Assembly: GCF_000026185.1 (NCBI RefSeq)
Contig: NC_010694.1
Coordinates: forward strand, 3,410,001 to 3,474,000
Source of the DNA: Erwinia tasmaniensis Et1/99
GTDB lineage: Bacteria; Pseudomonadota; Gammaproteobacteria; Enterobacterales; Enterobacteriaceae
DNA length: 64,000 nucleotides
Direction of reading: 5' to 3'
This document shows positions 17,101 to 25,829 of this stretch, in pieces. Position 1 is the first letter of the stretch. Every line of letters begins with the position of its first letter. The translations under genes were made by a program, and so were the position numbers. A model generated the notes under the pieces. The model saw only the letters and a program-made list of their open reading frames with translations, searched no databases and had not been told where the DNA came from.

Positions 17101-18935
17101 GTATTGACTGTCCCGGACGCGCGCAGCGTGTCTGACTTCAGCAGGGTTGCCATGACGGAGGCGGTAAACTGTTTGGGATGCTTCAGGGCGGCCAGCTTCC
17201 CGGCGAGCCAGGACTCGACGGGCATCCCCAGCACGTTATCAAACAGCCAGCCGCGCACCACCATCCCGGCCCGCGTGGCGCTGATTTTTTCGTCTGCCCC
17301 GCCCTCATCACGCTCTTCTGCTTTCAGGATCATTTTCGCCACCGCTTCCAGCCTTTTATCAGGCTGGGTGAGGTCATACGTAAAATCCGGATTGGGGGCA
17401 AACAGCGCGATGCCGACGGCGGCAATAATGCCCTCCCTGCTCAAGTCGGCGGGCCGTTTCGTTTCATCAAGAATGCCGGCCGACCGCATTATCCTGGCCA
17501 GTCTGATATTTACTTCCTGCGCTTTTGTTCGCTGATGATGCGGGCCGCCAGCGTGCGCTTCCGCCGATACCGCAACCTTCTCTCCCACCAGTCGCGAAGC
17601 GCATGCGTCCCACAACGTCCTGACGCCTAGCGCAAGGCCACCGAGTACGGTGACGGCACCGGCAGACCTCAATACGTTACTTTTCAGTGCCTGGTTCCAG
17701 GTATTTCCATGCGGCACCACGGCGGCGGCGGCCGTCATCGGGATGACGGTATAGACATAGGGCCGTTCTGCCGCCGAGCGGGTCTGCGCCGCCGGTTCAC
17801 CGGCCCGCGGCAGAGAAACCGCGGCGGACCCGGGCAGGGCAGCCGGGTGTGGCGTGGCGTCACATTGCGTATTGAGATGGGTGTGGGTGGTTTCCATCCC
17901 GTGCTGCCACTGCCGCGTTTCCGTTTGACGGGTTGCGCAGTACTGCAGGCCCGACAGCCCGCTTTCCCTCTTCAGCCTCTCTGTTACCAGCGCGTGTAAT
18001 GTCTCCGCGGCGCTGTAGGTGGCTTCACGCGTTCCCGTGCTGCGGTTTTCCACCGTTGCCCTGGTATACGCTTCAGGGTTCGTCGTGGAGTTCGACGTAA
18101 AGGCGGTGATGACGGGTCTGGAGGAGTCGCCAGCGATGCCGGAACCAGCGGACGGCCTGATGTATGAGACCGTTTCAATGCTGCTGTCCACCTCGAAAGC
18201 CGGCGGACGGGGGGGGTCGCCCGTTAGCGTGCCGTTCTGCACCATTCCGCCAAGCGCACTCCAGTAATATTGGGCGCGAAGCAGCAGATTGGCTGCGAAG
18301 GTCGGCACCCGGAATAAAACGCGCTGTGGGGCGGGCGCATTGGTGATGAAGTGGCTGGCGACGACGGTCGCCACGGCCAGAGCCGTATACAGATGTTCCT
18401 GATAGCGCTCGCCTTCGCCGGGGCCGTCGCGCAAAAAAGAAGCCCCCGTCCAGCTGATTATTGTCTCCCTGATGAAGGCCGCCAGCCTCGCAATAATATT
18501 AATTTCGTCAGGAAGATAGCAGGATGCCAGAGAAAGGGTGTGCAGCACGGCGCTGTCGACCTCTCTTTTTTCGGCAATGGTGGTATAGAGGCTGTTCACG
18601 GCCATCATGATATTGACCGGAACGCCGGGAAATATATTGGCAAACAGCTGGGAAAACAGTTCGTTCCGCTTAACTCCGCCCAGTATAACGGTAAGTTGTT
18701 TAATGCTGCGGAGGAGATCTTCCGTGATCGGCACCCGGGAGTCTGCATATTTCTCTGCGGATATATCTTCGGCAGGAAATTCACTGTTCGCATCAAACCA
18801 GGCGTCCTCCATATCTAATCGATCGAGGGCATCGAACCAGACATCATGCTCTTCATCACCTGAAGCCCTGTGGTGATTAAATGATCTGGCGGGTAATGGA
18901 TATGAATATGCGGTTGCCGTGATGTTATCTGGCAT
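14127..18935 (-). CDS. Very large toxin-like protein with C-terminal zinc metallopeptidase signature
   Basis: The protein has 1602 residues. The ATG at 18935 has GGGAG 7 nt upstream, unlike the in-frame start 30 codons earlier. There is no signal peptide. The N-terminal 1000 residues are mostly helical and Ala/Glu/Arg-rich without a family I can name. Residues about 1080-1200 contain FFKRLIPFYDCSKGN and FDVISVIPLFGKS, the pattern seen in the dermonecrotic-toxin-like multidomain proteins of Pseudomonas and Erwinia. The C-terminus has H1454-E-A-S-H1458, a following Asp (1460 or 1464) in FDYFYY, and N1555-ADS-IALF. That order matches aspzincin (M35-like) endopeptidases: HExxH, an Asp ligand, then NADSY. 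The tail is visibly A/T-richer than the G/C-rich middle. It may be a host-targeted or anti-bacterial toxin; no immunity or secretion gene is adjacent. Confidence 0.7.
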   Translation of the reverse strand: MPDNITATAYSYPLPARSFNHHRASGDEEHDVWFDALDRLDMEDAWFDANSEFPAEDISAEKYADSRVPITEDLLRSIKQLTVILGGVKRNELFSQLFANIFPGVPVNIMMAVNSLYTTIAEKREVDSAVLHTLSLASCYLPDEINIIARLAAFIRETIISWTGASFLRDGPGEGERYQEHLYTALAVATVVASHFITNAPAPQRVLFRVPTFAANLLLRAQYYWSALGGMVQNGTLTGDPPRPPAFEVDSSIETVSYIRPSAGSGIAGDSSRPVITAFTSNSTTNPEAYTRATVENRSTGTREATYSAAETLHALVTERLKRESGLSGLQYCATRQTETRQWQHGMETTHTHLNTQCDATPHPAALPGSAAVSLPRAGEPAAQTRSAAERPYVYTVIPMTAAAAVVPHGNTWNQALKSNVLRSAGAVTVLGGLALGVRTLWDACASRLVGEKVAVSAEAHAGGPHHQRTKAQEVNIRLARIMRSAGILDETKRPADLSREGIIAAVGIALFAPNPDFTYDLTQPDKRLEAVAKMILKAEERDEGGADEKISATRAGMVVRGWLFDNVLGMPVESWLAGKLAALKHPKQFTASVMATLLKSDTLRASGTVNTGALSDGEILHFDNFWRYALDNTLPFTNFLIDDGVKSLAATDENFVWLHTGSLWLQDAGMKPGDFSVKERQTVGRALWRGAEAGDMDIGYLRYFTLPALLFEAESRPEKVSGRKKHGFTHRLKAVERYAEYRGVVAPASADLRTKMDALNAATKSWKSRGAIADKYVERCPEDKLMQMGHRVGTVGRVPVMNNPRETPDKILIRGKDLAKNRYLNDITPSGCPDVSVTAEYERETRGLADAFTAVDHYSLAAAMGGLAEEDIRFIHSDRAVIRQVSPYLRETEPHSRARKYLKDTDLFSVVAGGTERIYAFVRKKGGDYVIRRVDRNIEKYARFGLFDILKYVKLKKDDDGSVMLPEYSGGPRVKFQLFFPEISEGIDGAGEAADRIVNHFKEKRHSGFYDGMWSAGYDATAEQKLTDFFKRLIPFYDCSKGNIASCVFDVISVIPLFGKSVSLAGKFGQSLFKAMSVGVKFLPLGALTVNAVKTAGSQALGQISLPTISELASLGKTAILTQDPGFELLAHTGKYSFSTLEAIFSKFRGDKRLNNVADLDNILEKMKRSGVIKPETKPVGLSIKMACLPGTKMKVPVRFMGTVDNEKVYAIVNPETGETAAWAYSIKEGELKLVTRHPGEITPASGASKTESVASQRGKEKLAPAEGPSKKEVMDSLCPTGGRVKRTLDELCRARPFADKGWNTVFDMKHGREIIPSAYKVSLLRTVNPVRYEILQICLNNVFDIGREAERVITGMHPAEIIKSFKGMTNISLETFKQAEILRVNVLKTIKAFDFFWANDATHIVLASFPKGSAAYEVNAGAYYLQGTKAMVIGDAAFTDKNQGGLEMVLLHEASHVDRGFDYFYYPRYLSSDTGRKSIIQISHEQKIDVTNYNSFYTWNIMKKYGLESLDVANDLKRKLGFDVNLPLAASDPRVMDGMYRLGLTYADLMVENADSIALFILHLGHKPNTFNWKSADELFKKAESEISFSDSVAASGSQG

Positions 18936-19672
18936 TATGTCACTCCCTGATTTAAAGCCTGCCTCAAATAGAAACGTCCATAAAAACCAACACGGGATTT
19001 CTATCCGCCCTACAGGGCACAGCATTTATGACGTAAACATCCTTACCCAACCTATCCACGGACATTATTTTTCAAGATTAATTTTTACACCTCTATTTAT
19101 ATCCTGATGATATTTTCCTGCGGCCACTTCATCAAAAAAGAAGAATATAATGATATGAAATCAACAGGCAAGAATATAAAAATCATTGCTCATTTTAGAC
19201 CGTTTTATATAAATGCATCGCGAAGTATAAAAAAACATTATAACAAAAAAACCACAATAAATAGTCAGTTAAAATGAATGACTATTCAGAAATTATATCA
19301 CTTTTACTTAACGAGCGAACAATAAAAACCCCACCCATCGGAAAAGAAATAAATAAAACCATCGTAATTTCGGCCGTACTGTGACCTCGTAAATACTTTT
19401 ATCTTATAACGAGGATAATTCCATACCGCTGTCAGAGCAGCCAGAGCATAAATAGCCTTCGGCTCTTTTTCTTACGATATTGCCATGCCGTACACGATGG
19501 CCATATTTTTCCTGCCAGCAAACAGGTCCACCTCGCGGCGGGAAAAAATTTTAAGATTGGAGTAAAGGAAGCAGCCAGCGCCAGAGAAAACTCTGGCGTG
19601 GCTGAAGAATGAAATAAACGAGTAGACTACGTTGGCCAGGAAAACCGCATGCCGTTTAAACCGAAAGATTCA
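18936..19672. other. A/T-rich intergenic region upstream of the toxin-like gene
   Basis: This 737-bp gap is strongly A/T-rich between about 19040 and 19400. I saw no credible ORF. I looked for an HrpL box (GGAACC, 15-16 nt, CCAC) reading toward the toxin-like gene and found none. A short AGCC-TTC-GGCT hairpin with a T-run lies near 19457-19472. The MCP terminator is at its right end. Confidence 0.5.
19572..19604 (-). terminator. Terminator of the chemoreceptor gene
   Basis: A 14-bp stem with one bulged G and a four-base loop (core CGCCAGAG-AAAA-CTCTGGCG) lies about 70 nt past the minus-strand stop at 19673, followed on that strand by CTTCCTTT. Confidence 0.6.
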
Positions 19673-21217
19673 TCAACGGAATACGCCGATGGCGTCTACC
19701 AGACGCGTTGCCTGGCGCGTCATACGTCCCGAAGCCTGGGCCCCTTCTTCTACCCTCACCGCGTTTTGATGCGTAATGTTATCCAGCTCTTCAACCGCCT
19801 TGCCGATCTCGCTAATCGCGGTCTCCTGCTCGGCACTGGCTGCGCTGATCTGGGCAATCAATGACGACACGTTCTGCACCTGGGAAACAATATTTTCCAT
19901 CGTTTTACCGGTTTCATTGACGTGCAATGTGCCTGACTTCACCTTTTCTGCGCTATTCTCCAACAGCATTTTGATTTCGCTGGCAGCCTTAGCACTGCGC
20001 TGGGCAAGGCTGCGCACCTCCCCAGCGACTACCGCAAAACCTTTTCCCTGTTCACCCGCACGGGCCGCTTCTACGGCTGCATTGAGCGCCAGAATATTGG
20101 TCTGGAAAGCGATACCGTCGATCACGCTGGTAATACTGGTAATTTTCCGTGAGCTCTCGGTAATTTCCGCCATCATTTTGACCATATCCACCATAGCGTT
20201 TCCGCCCTGGCTGGCTGCATTGCTGGTATTGGCCGACAGGCTGTTCACTTTGGCCGCGGTTTCCGTATTGCTTTTCACCGTCGCGGTCATCTGATTCATG
20301 GTGGCAGCCGTTTGCTGGACGTTGGCGGCGGTCTGACCGGTGCGGCGGCTCAGTTCGTTGTTGCTTTGCGCGATAGCATCACTGGCGCTCAACACGTTAA
20401 CCGCCTGCCCGCTGACATCATCCACCAGCCAGCGAAACATCAGTCCAAGCTGGCCGATGGCTCGCAGCGTGGTCCCCACCTCATCAACCCTGTCCATCTG
20501 CTCTACCCTGTGGTCAGCCCCGGTAGCAACACGTAGTGCCTGCTGGCAAATGCGCTCAATCGGCCGAGATATCTGCATTTCCAGCCAGGCGCAGACCAGC
20601 AGCAGCAGCAGTGCCATCCCCGCGGCAAATATGGCCAGTGCGCCGTGGCTCAACCCCAGCCCCCAGACGCCCAGCGTTGCCAGCGGCATTAGCATGATTA
20701 GCGCACTGCGAATGCGCCAACGCAGCGGCAGCGTTTTGAAGACAGAACGCCAGCTCATCAGGCCACTGCGTACAATTACGCCTTTGTTGAAACGTAAACC
20801 TTTGGCTTTCCCGTTACGGAATTTCTGATACACGCGCTCGGTAACACGAATTTCCTGCTGACTGGGTTTAGTTCGTACCGACATATAGCCCTGCACATTT
20901 CCCTCGCGCACCACCGGGATAGCATTGGCACGCACCCAGTAATGATCGCCATTTTTACGCCGATTTTTGACCAGAGCGGTCCACGGCTCGCCCTTTTTCA
21001 GCGTAGACCACATATCGGCAAAAGCCTCCGGCGGCATATCCGGATGTCGTACCAGATTATGTGGCTGACCGCTTATCTCTTCAGGAGAGAAGCCACTGGC
21101 TTCAATAAAGGCATCGTTAGCGTAAGTGATAACGCTGTTAATGTCGGTTGTTGACATCAATGTAGCATCATCGTCAAAGGCATATTCTTGCTGTGTAACG
21201 GGAAGATTGTTGCGCAT
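19673..21217 (-). CDS. Aer-like methyl-accepting chemotaxis protein with PAS sensor
   Basis: The protein has 514 residues. The N-terminus (about 20-120) is a PAS domain of the Aer kind ([40 protein letters not shown], cited as separate motifs). A hydrophobic hairpin follows at about 175-215, then a HAMP-like linker and a signalling domain with the invariant tip [19 protein letters not shown]. Aer binds FAD and reports redox or oxygen state to CheA/CheW. No C-terminal NWxxF pentapeptide is present, so adaptation enzymes may not dock here directly, as for Aer. AAGGATG lies before the ATG. It is monocistronic with its own terminator. FAD binding is assumed from the family. Confidence 0.9.
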   Translation of the reverse strand: MRNNLPVTQQEYAFDDDATLMSTTDINSVITYANDAFIEASGFSPEEISGQPHNLVRHPDMPPEAFADMWSTLKKGEPWTALVKNRRKNGDHYWVRANAIPVVREGNVQGYMSVRTKPSQQEIRVTERVYQKFRNGKAKGLRFNKGVIVRSGLMSWRSVFKTLPLRWRIRSALIMLMPLATLGVWGLGLSHGALAIFAAGMALLLLLVCAWLEMQISRPIERICQQALRVATGADHRVEQMDRVDEVGTTLRAIGQLGLMFRWLVDDVSGQAVNVLSASDAIAQSNNELSRRTGQTAANVQQTAATMNQMTATVKSNTETAAKVNSLSANTSNAASQGGNAMVDMVKMMAEITESSRKITSITSVIDGIAFQTNILALNAAVEAARAGEQGKGFAVVAGEVRSLAQRSAKAASEIKMLLENSAEKVKSGTLHVNETGKTMENIVSQVQNVSSLIAQISAASAEQETAISEIGKAVEELDNITHQNAVRVEEGAQASGRMTRQATRLVDAIGVFR

Positions 21218-21488
21218 GAGTCACATCCTTTGAATGGCAGCACGGTAGATATGGGGAAGATTATCGGTAATTTTTTTTTATGTTTTCGGCAACAAAAATG
21301 AAATCTTTAGCGGATTTGTAGAACTTTAGTGAGCGGATAAAGTGAGAAGTATCATACGTTATGGTGGTTTGAAGACAGGAAAACGTCTGGCTGGCAGCTG
21401 TGGCGCGTACGCCTGTAGGTCAGGATCCTTCAGCGTAATTTATAGTCGATTCGTTACGGGGCGGAATAGGGGGGGTAACATAAATAAA
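21218..21488. other. Upstream region of the chemoreceptor gene
   Basis: Together with the terminators this makes a 365-bp gap between gltP and the chemoreceptor gene. It holds an A/T-rich stretch at 21260-21350 that should contain the chemoreceptor promoter. No flagellar sigma-28 box (TAAAGTTT-N11-GCCGATAA on the minus strand) was recognised with confidence. Confidence 0.4.
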
Positions 21489-21561
21489 GGCGACAAGCAG
21501 AAAGCTAAGTCGCCATAGCGTGCTGTAGAAAGCAAAATGGGCAGGGGAAGCTCCCCTGCCC
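21489..21561 (-). terminator. Two tandem terminators after gltP
   Basis: The first hairpin met after the gltP stop is GGGCAGGGGA-AGC-TCCCCTGCCC (21539-21561), followed on the minus strand by ATTTTGCTTT. The second is GGCGAC/GTCGCC (21489-21494 with 21509-21514), followed by TTTATTTAT. Confidence 0.75.
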
Positions 21562-21582
21562 ATTCGTTTATCAGGCCGAAGG

Positions 21583-22872
21583 TCAGGCCTTTAGTTTTGC
21601 CTCATAGGCTGCTGCCTTTTCGGCATCGAACTGGTTTTCCCATTTGGCAATAACCAGCACCGCCAGCGCATTACCCACCACGTTAAGCGCGGTACGCGCC
21701 ATATCAAGGATACGGTCAACGCCGGCGATAAACGCCAGTCCTTCCAACGGGATTCCTACGCTGCCGAGGGTTGCCAGTAACACCACGAAGGAAACGCCAG
21801 GTACACCGGCGATGCCTTTCGAGGTCACCATCAGCGTCAGTACCAGTACGATCTCCTGTCCAATAGACAGATCGATGCCATACAGTTGGGCAATAAAGAT
21901 TGCCGCGATACTTTGATAAAGTGTCGAGCCATCAAGGTTAAACGAGTACCCGGTTGGTACCACGAAGCTGGTAATCGACTTTGGCGCACCGTAAGCCTCC
22001 ATCTTTTCCATAATGCGTGGCAGAACGGTTTCTGAACTGGCGGTTGAGTAGGACAGGATCAGCTCATCTTTAAGAATACGTATCAGGGTGGTGATACGCA
22101 GCTTACAGAAGCGTGCAACGGCACCCAATATCACTAACCCGAAGAGCAGGATCGCGAAGTACACCAGCAGCACCAGCTTCGCTAACGGCCACAATGAAGC
22201 AAAACCAAAGTTAGCGACAGTGACCGAGATCAGTGCGAATACCCCTACCGGCGCGTAGCGCATGATCATATTGGTGACTTTAAACATGGTTTCCGAGGTG
22301 GAGCGGAACACTTTCACCAGCGGCTCGCGATGTTCTGACGGCAGCGAAGAGAGACCGAGGCCAAACAGCACAGAGAAGAAGATGATAGGCAGCATTTCTC
22401 CCTTAGCTATCGCCGCAAAAATATTTTGCGGGATCAGCGACAGGATAGTGGCAACCAGACTATGTGGCTGTCCCTGTACCTGTGCCGTAGTAGCTTCATA
22501 TTTAGAGATGTCCACCGTTGCCAGCGTAGACATATCAATGCCTGAGCCGGGTTGGAACACGTTCGCCAGCGTAATTCCTGCCACAATGGCAATGGTGGTA
22601 ATCACTTCAAAGTAAAGAATGGTTTTCACGCCGATGCGACCGAGTTTTTTCGCATCACCAACGCCGGCAATACCGACAATCAGCGTGGAAATCACGATCG
22701 GTACGACGATCATTTTAATCAGATGAATAAAGATATCACCTGCCGGACTCAGAATATTAGTGACTAGCCATTCACGATTTTCCGGCTGATTATGCAGCAC
22801 GGCACCAACGGCAATCCCCAGTACTAACGCAATCAGTATCTGCCAGGCAAGGCTGAATTTTACTGCTTTCAT
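21583..22872 (-). CDS. gltP: Proton/glutamate-aspartate symporter GltP
   Basis: This 429-residue member of the dicarboxylate/amino-acid:cation symporter (DAACS) family matches E. coli GltP over the whole length. It starts MKAVKFSLAWQILIALVLGI and contains the re-entrant loop motif SSSxT-like TASSETVLPRIMEKMEAYG, then GYSFNLDGSTLYQ and the substrate-binding DRILDMARTALNVVGNA. It imports glutamate and aspartate with protons across the inner membrane. It is a single gene ended by two terminators and divergent from acs, which is also the E. coli gene order, apart from the missing nrf genes. Confidence 0.95.
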   Translation of the reverse strand: MKAVKFSLAWQILIALVLGIAVGAVLHNQPENREWLVTNILSPAGDIFIHLIKMIVVPIVISTLIVGIAGVGDAKKLGRIGVKTILYFEVITTIAIVAGITLANVFQPGSGIDMSTLATVDISKYEATTAQVQGQPHSLVATILSLIPQNIFAAIAKGEMLPIIFFSVLFGLGLSSLPSEHREPLVKVFRSTSETMFKVTNMIMRYAPVGVFALISVTVANFGFASLWPLAKLVLLVYFAILLFGLVILGAVARFCKLRITTLIRILKDELILSYSTASSETVLPRIMEKMEAYGAPKSITSFVVPTGYSFNLDGSTLYQSIAAIFIAQLYGIDLSIGQEIVLVLTLMVTSKGIAGVPGVSFVVLLATLGSVGIPLEGLAFIAGVDRILDMARTALNVVGNALAVLVIAKWENQFDAEKAAAYEAKLKA

Positions 22873-23377
22873 AACTTGTCTTTTTCCTTAACAAAACCTG
22901 CTTTCCGCGTGATGTCTACGGAGTGAATGACACTCAAAGGAGGCTGACCGATATCCGGCAATTCACAGGTAATTGATGGGTGGACCTATTTACAGGCGCG
23001 TAATCAGTACCATTTCCGACCATGTGAATGCAACCCTACACGGTATGTGGCTTCTTTGTTAAAATGGATACTGACCGAGATTTAATGACGCCACGTGAAA
23101 ATAACCCTTTGTTCTGAAAAGTAATATTCCCACTGAAAATAGCATAGCTATGCAAAACACACCCTTTTCCCGCAGAAACCAAATGGTTTATCCGCCTATT
23201 TTTTAGACAACACAAATAGAACATTTTCGGGATTTTGTCGTAGCGTCCTGCTTTTAACTACGGCCTTTACGCACATCATCCCCGTGATCTACCGCGCAAA
23301 AAGAAAACAAAGCCGCCTATAAACCTTTCCTTAACCTTTGGTTGACATATCATCAACACTCTTCAAGGAGGGCAGCC
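22873..23377. other. Intergenic region between gltP and acs
   Basis: The 505-bp divergent gap carries promoters for both genes. In E. coli acs is under CRP and IHF/Fis control. Here I see only half-sites resembling CRP (TGTGAAT at about 22962-22968 on the minus strand and 23021-23027 on the plus strand) and an A/T-rich stretch at 23100-23230. No gene is visible; the nrf operon that separates these genes in E. coli is absent. Confidence 0.5.
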
Positions 23378-25333
23378 ATGAGCCAGTCACATATTTACCC
23401 GATACCAGCCAACATTGCGCAAAATACGCTGATTAATCCCCAGCAGTATCAGTCAATGTACCAGAAGTCTATACAGGATCCCGACGCATTTTGGGGAGAG
23501 CAAGGCAAGATACTTGACTGGATAAAACCTTACGTTACGGTTAAGAACACCTCTTTTTCCCCCGGCAATATCTCCATTCGTTGGTATGAAGACGGCACCT
23601 TAAACCTTGCGGCTAACTGCCTGGACCGGCATCTGGCAAGCCGGGGCGACCATCCGGCGATTATCTGGGAAGGTGATGATGCCAGCGAAAGCAAAACCCT
23701 TACCTACCGTGAACTGCATCGCGACGTATGCCGCTTTGCCAATACGCTAAAAACGCTGGGCATTCATAAAGGGGATGTGGTGGCGATTTATATGCCCATG
23801 GTGCCTGAAGCTGCCGTGGCGATGCTGGCCTGCGCGCGCATCGGCGCCGTACATTCGGTTATTTTTGGCGGCTTTTCACCGGAAGCGGTCGCCGGGCGTA
23901 TTATCGACTGTCATGCCCGCCTGGTGATCACCGCCGACGAAGGCGTGCGCGCCGGGCGCACCATTCCGTTAAAGAAAAACGTTGATGACGCGCTCAATAA
24001 TCCTGGCGTGACCAGCGTGGACAAGGTGGTTGTTCTCAGGCGTACCGGCACAGAGACAGCCTGGCACCACGACCGCGATCTGTGGTGGCACGAACTGGTG
24101 AGCGTGGCCAGCGAGCAGCATCAGCCTGAAGAGATGAACGCGGAAGACCCGTTATTTATCCTGTATACCTCCGGCTCTACCGGTAAGCCGAAGGGCGTGC
24201 TGCATACCACGGGCGGTTACCTGGTGTATGCCGCGTCCACCTTTAAATATGTTTTTGATTATCAACCACAAGATATCTACTGGTGTACCGCCGACGTCGG
24301 TTGGGTCACCGGTCACAGCTATCTGCTGTATGGCCCGCTGGCCTGCGGTGCCACCACCCTGATGTTTGAAGGGGTGCCAAACTGGCCAAAGCCGAGCCGT
24401 ATGGGTGAAGTCGTTGATAAACATAGGGTTACCATCCTGTATACCGCCCCCACGGCGGTGCGTGCACTGATGGCCGAAGGGGATAAAGCGATTGAAGGCA
24501 CCGATCGCTCCACCCTGCGCATTCTGGGTTCGGTGGGTGAACCGATTAATCCGGAAGCCTGGGAGTGGTTCCATCAAAAAATCGGTAACGGCAAATGCCC
24601 CATTTCAGATACCTGGTGGCAGACGGAAACGGGCGGATTTATGATCGCCCCACTGCCCGGAGCAACGGCGCTGAAACCCGGTTCGGCAACCCATCCATTT
24701 TTTGGCGTCCGGCCGGCGCTGGTCGATAACGAAGGCAATTTGCAAGAAGGTGCCTGCGAGGGGAATCTGGTCATCGTTGACTCCTGGCCAGGCCAGGCAC
24801 GCACGTTATTCGGCGATCACCAGCGCTTTGAGCAAACTTACTTCTCCACCTTCAGAAACTGCTATTTCAGCGGTGACGGCGCTCGCCGCGATGAGGACGG
24901 CTATTACTGGATAACCGGACGCGTCGATGACGTACTGAATGTTTCCGGCCATCGTCTGGGTACGGCGGAGATAGAATCCGCGCTGGTCTCGCATCCGAAA
25001 ATTGCTGAGGCAGCGGTAGTGGGCATACCACACGCCCTGAAAGGCCAGGCGATCTACGCCTATATTACGCTAAATAGCGGTGAGGAACCGTCACCGGAGC
25101 TGTATAGCGAAGTACGTAGCTGGGTGCGTAAAGAGATTGGCCCTATTGCCACACCGGACGTGCTGCACTGGACCGACTCATTACCGAAAACCCGCTCGGG
25201 AAAAATTATGCGTCGTATTCTGCGTAAAATTGCCACGGGTGATACCAGCAACCTCGGTGATACTTCTACGCTGGCCGATCCGGGCGTGGTAGAAAAATTA
25301 CTTGAAGAGAAACAGTCGATCAAAATGCCATAA
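23378..25333 (+). CDS. acs: Acetyl-CoA synthetase
   Basis: At 652 residues this is the same length as E. coli Acs. It activates acetate to acetyl-CoA through acetyl-AMP, the high-affinity scavenging route. The ANL-superfamily motif [11 protein letters not shown] lies near residue 265, WWQTETGG near 413, and the C-terminal [11 protein letters not shown] holds the Lys that is acetylated to switch the enzyme off. The ATG at 23378 is chosen (AAGGAGG 6 nt upstream) over a TTG 12 codons earlier. It is first in the acs-yjcH-actP operon. Confidence 0.97.
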   Translation: MSQSHIYPIPANIAQNTLINPQQYQSMYQKSIQDPDAFWGEQGKILDWIKPYVTVKNTSFSPGNISIRWYEDGTLNLAANCLDRHLASRGDHPAIIWEGDDASESKTLTYRELHRDVCRFANTLKTLGIHKGDVVAIYMPMVPEAAVAMLACARIGAVHSVIFGGFSPEAVAGRIIDCHARLVITADEGVRAGRTIPLKKNVDDALNNPGVTSVDKVVVLRRTGTETAWHHDRDLWWHELVSVASEQHQPEEMNAEDPLFILYTSGSTGKPKGVLHTTGGYLVYAASTFKYVFDYQPQDIYWCTADVGWVTGHSYLLYGPLACGATTLMFEGVPNWPKPSRMGEVVDKHRVTILYTAPTAVRALMAEGDKAIEGTDRSTLRILGSVGEPINPEAWEWFHQKIGNGKCPISDTWWQTETGGFMIAPLPGATALKPGSATHPFFGVRPALVDNEGNLQEGACEGNLVIVDSWPGQARTLFGDHQRFEQTYFSTFRNCYFSGDGARRDEDGYYWITGRVDDVLNVSGHRLGTAEIESALVSHPKIAEAAVVGIPHALKGQAIYAYITLNSGEEPSPELYSEVRSWVRKEIGPIATPDVLHWTDSLPKTRSGKIMRRILRKIATGDTSNLGDTSTLADPGVVEKLLEEKQSIKMP

Positions 25334-25337
25334 CCGC

Positions 25338-25361
25338 AACAGGGGCCTTCTCGGCCCTGTT
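25338..25361 (+). terminator. Hairpin after acs
   Basis: AACAGGG...CCCTGTT stem with a bulge and inner GCC/GGC pairing, 4 nt past the acs stop. There is no T-run, so it more likely attenuates or stabilises the acs mRNA within the operon than ends it. Confidence 0.4.
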
Positions 25362-25374
25362 AATAACCTGCCTT

Positions 25375-25408
25375 ATTACGTCTTAATTACGTCTTATATT
25401 ACGTCTTA
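25375..25408. repeat. Three tandem copies of an 11-bp repeat
   Basis: ATTACGTCTTA occurs at 25375-25385, 25386-25396 and 25398-25408, with one extra T between copies two and three. It lies in the leader between acs and yjcH. Confidence 0.9.
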
Positions 25409-25517
25409 ATTTTCAGCGTTAGAAAGTCATAACAATAATCTGTCTCTCCCATCATTGCCTTGCCGCGGAACAGGCAGCAGCTCAATCGTGAGGGAGATAA
25501 CCTCTGGAGATGCTGTG

Positions 25518-25829
25518 ATGAACGATGTCCTCTACCAAAGAATTGAGAAAAGCGCACGCTTTAAGGTGCTGGTAAATAAACGACAACATTTTGCCACCCT
25601 GCTATCGATCGTTATGTTAGTCCTCTATGTCGGCTTTATTCTGCTGATCGCCTTCGCGCCCGGCTGGCTTGGTGCACCGCTTTATCACGGCACCAGCGTG
25701 ACACGCGGTATTCCCATTGGGATTGGGCTGATCGTTATTTCATTCCTGCTGACCGGTATTTATGTCTGGCGCGCCAACGGCGAGTTTGACCGCCTGACGC
25801 GCGAACTGCTGAATGAGGTAAAAGGATGA
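25518..25829 (+). CDS. yjcH: DUF485 membrane protein YjcH
   Basis: This 103-residue inner-membrane protein has two transmembrane segments (about 27-47 and 63-83) separated by a loop with [12 protein letters not shown]. It matches E. coli YjcH (104 residues). It is always encoded between acs and actP and is thought to assist the acetate permease. The ATG at 25518 has GGAGA 7 nt upstream; an earlier in-frame start is rejected. Its TGA overlaps the actP ATG (ATGA), indicating coupled translation. Confidence 0.92.
   Translation: MNDVLYQRIEKSARFKVLVNKRQHFATLLSIVMLVLYVGFILLIAFAPGWLGAPLYHGTSVTRGIPIGIGLIVISFLLTGIYVWRANGEFDRLTRELLNEVKG

Noticed and set aside
18936..19300. HrpL box for type III control of the large toxin-like gene
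   Set aside because: No GGAACC-N15/16-CCAC pattern toward the gene was found by eye, so type III control is not claimed.
23036..23224. Minus-strand ORF of 62 codons between gltP and acs
   Set aside because: No ribosome site, no resemblance to a family; lies in the promoter region.
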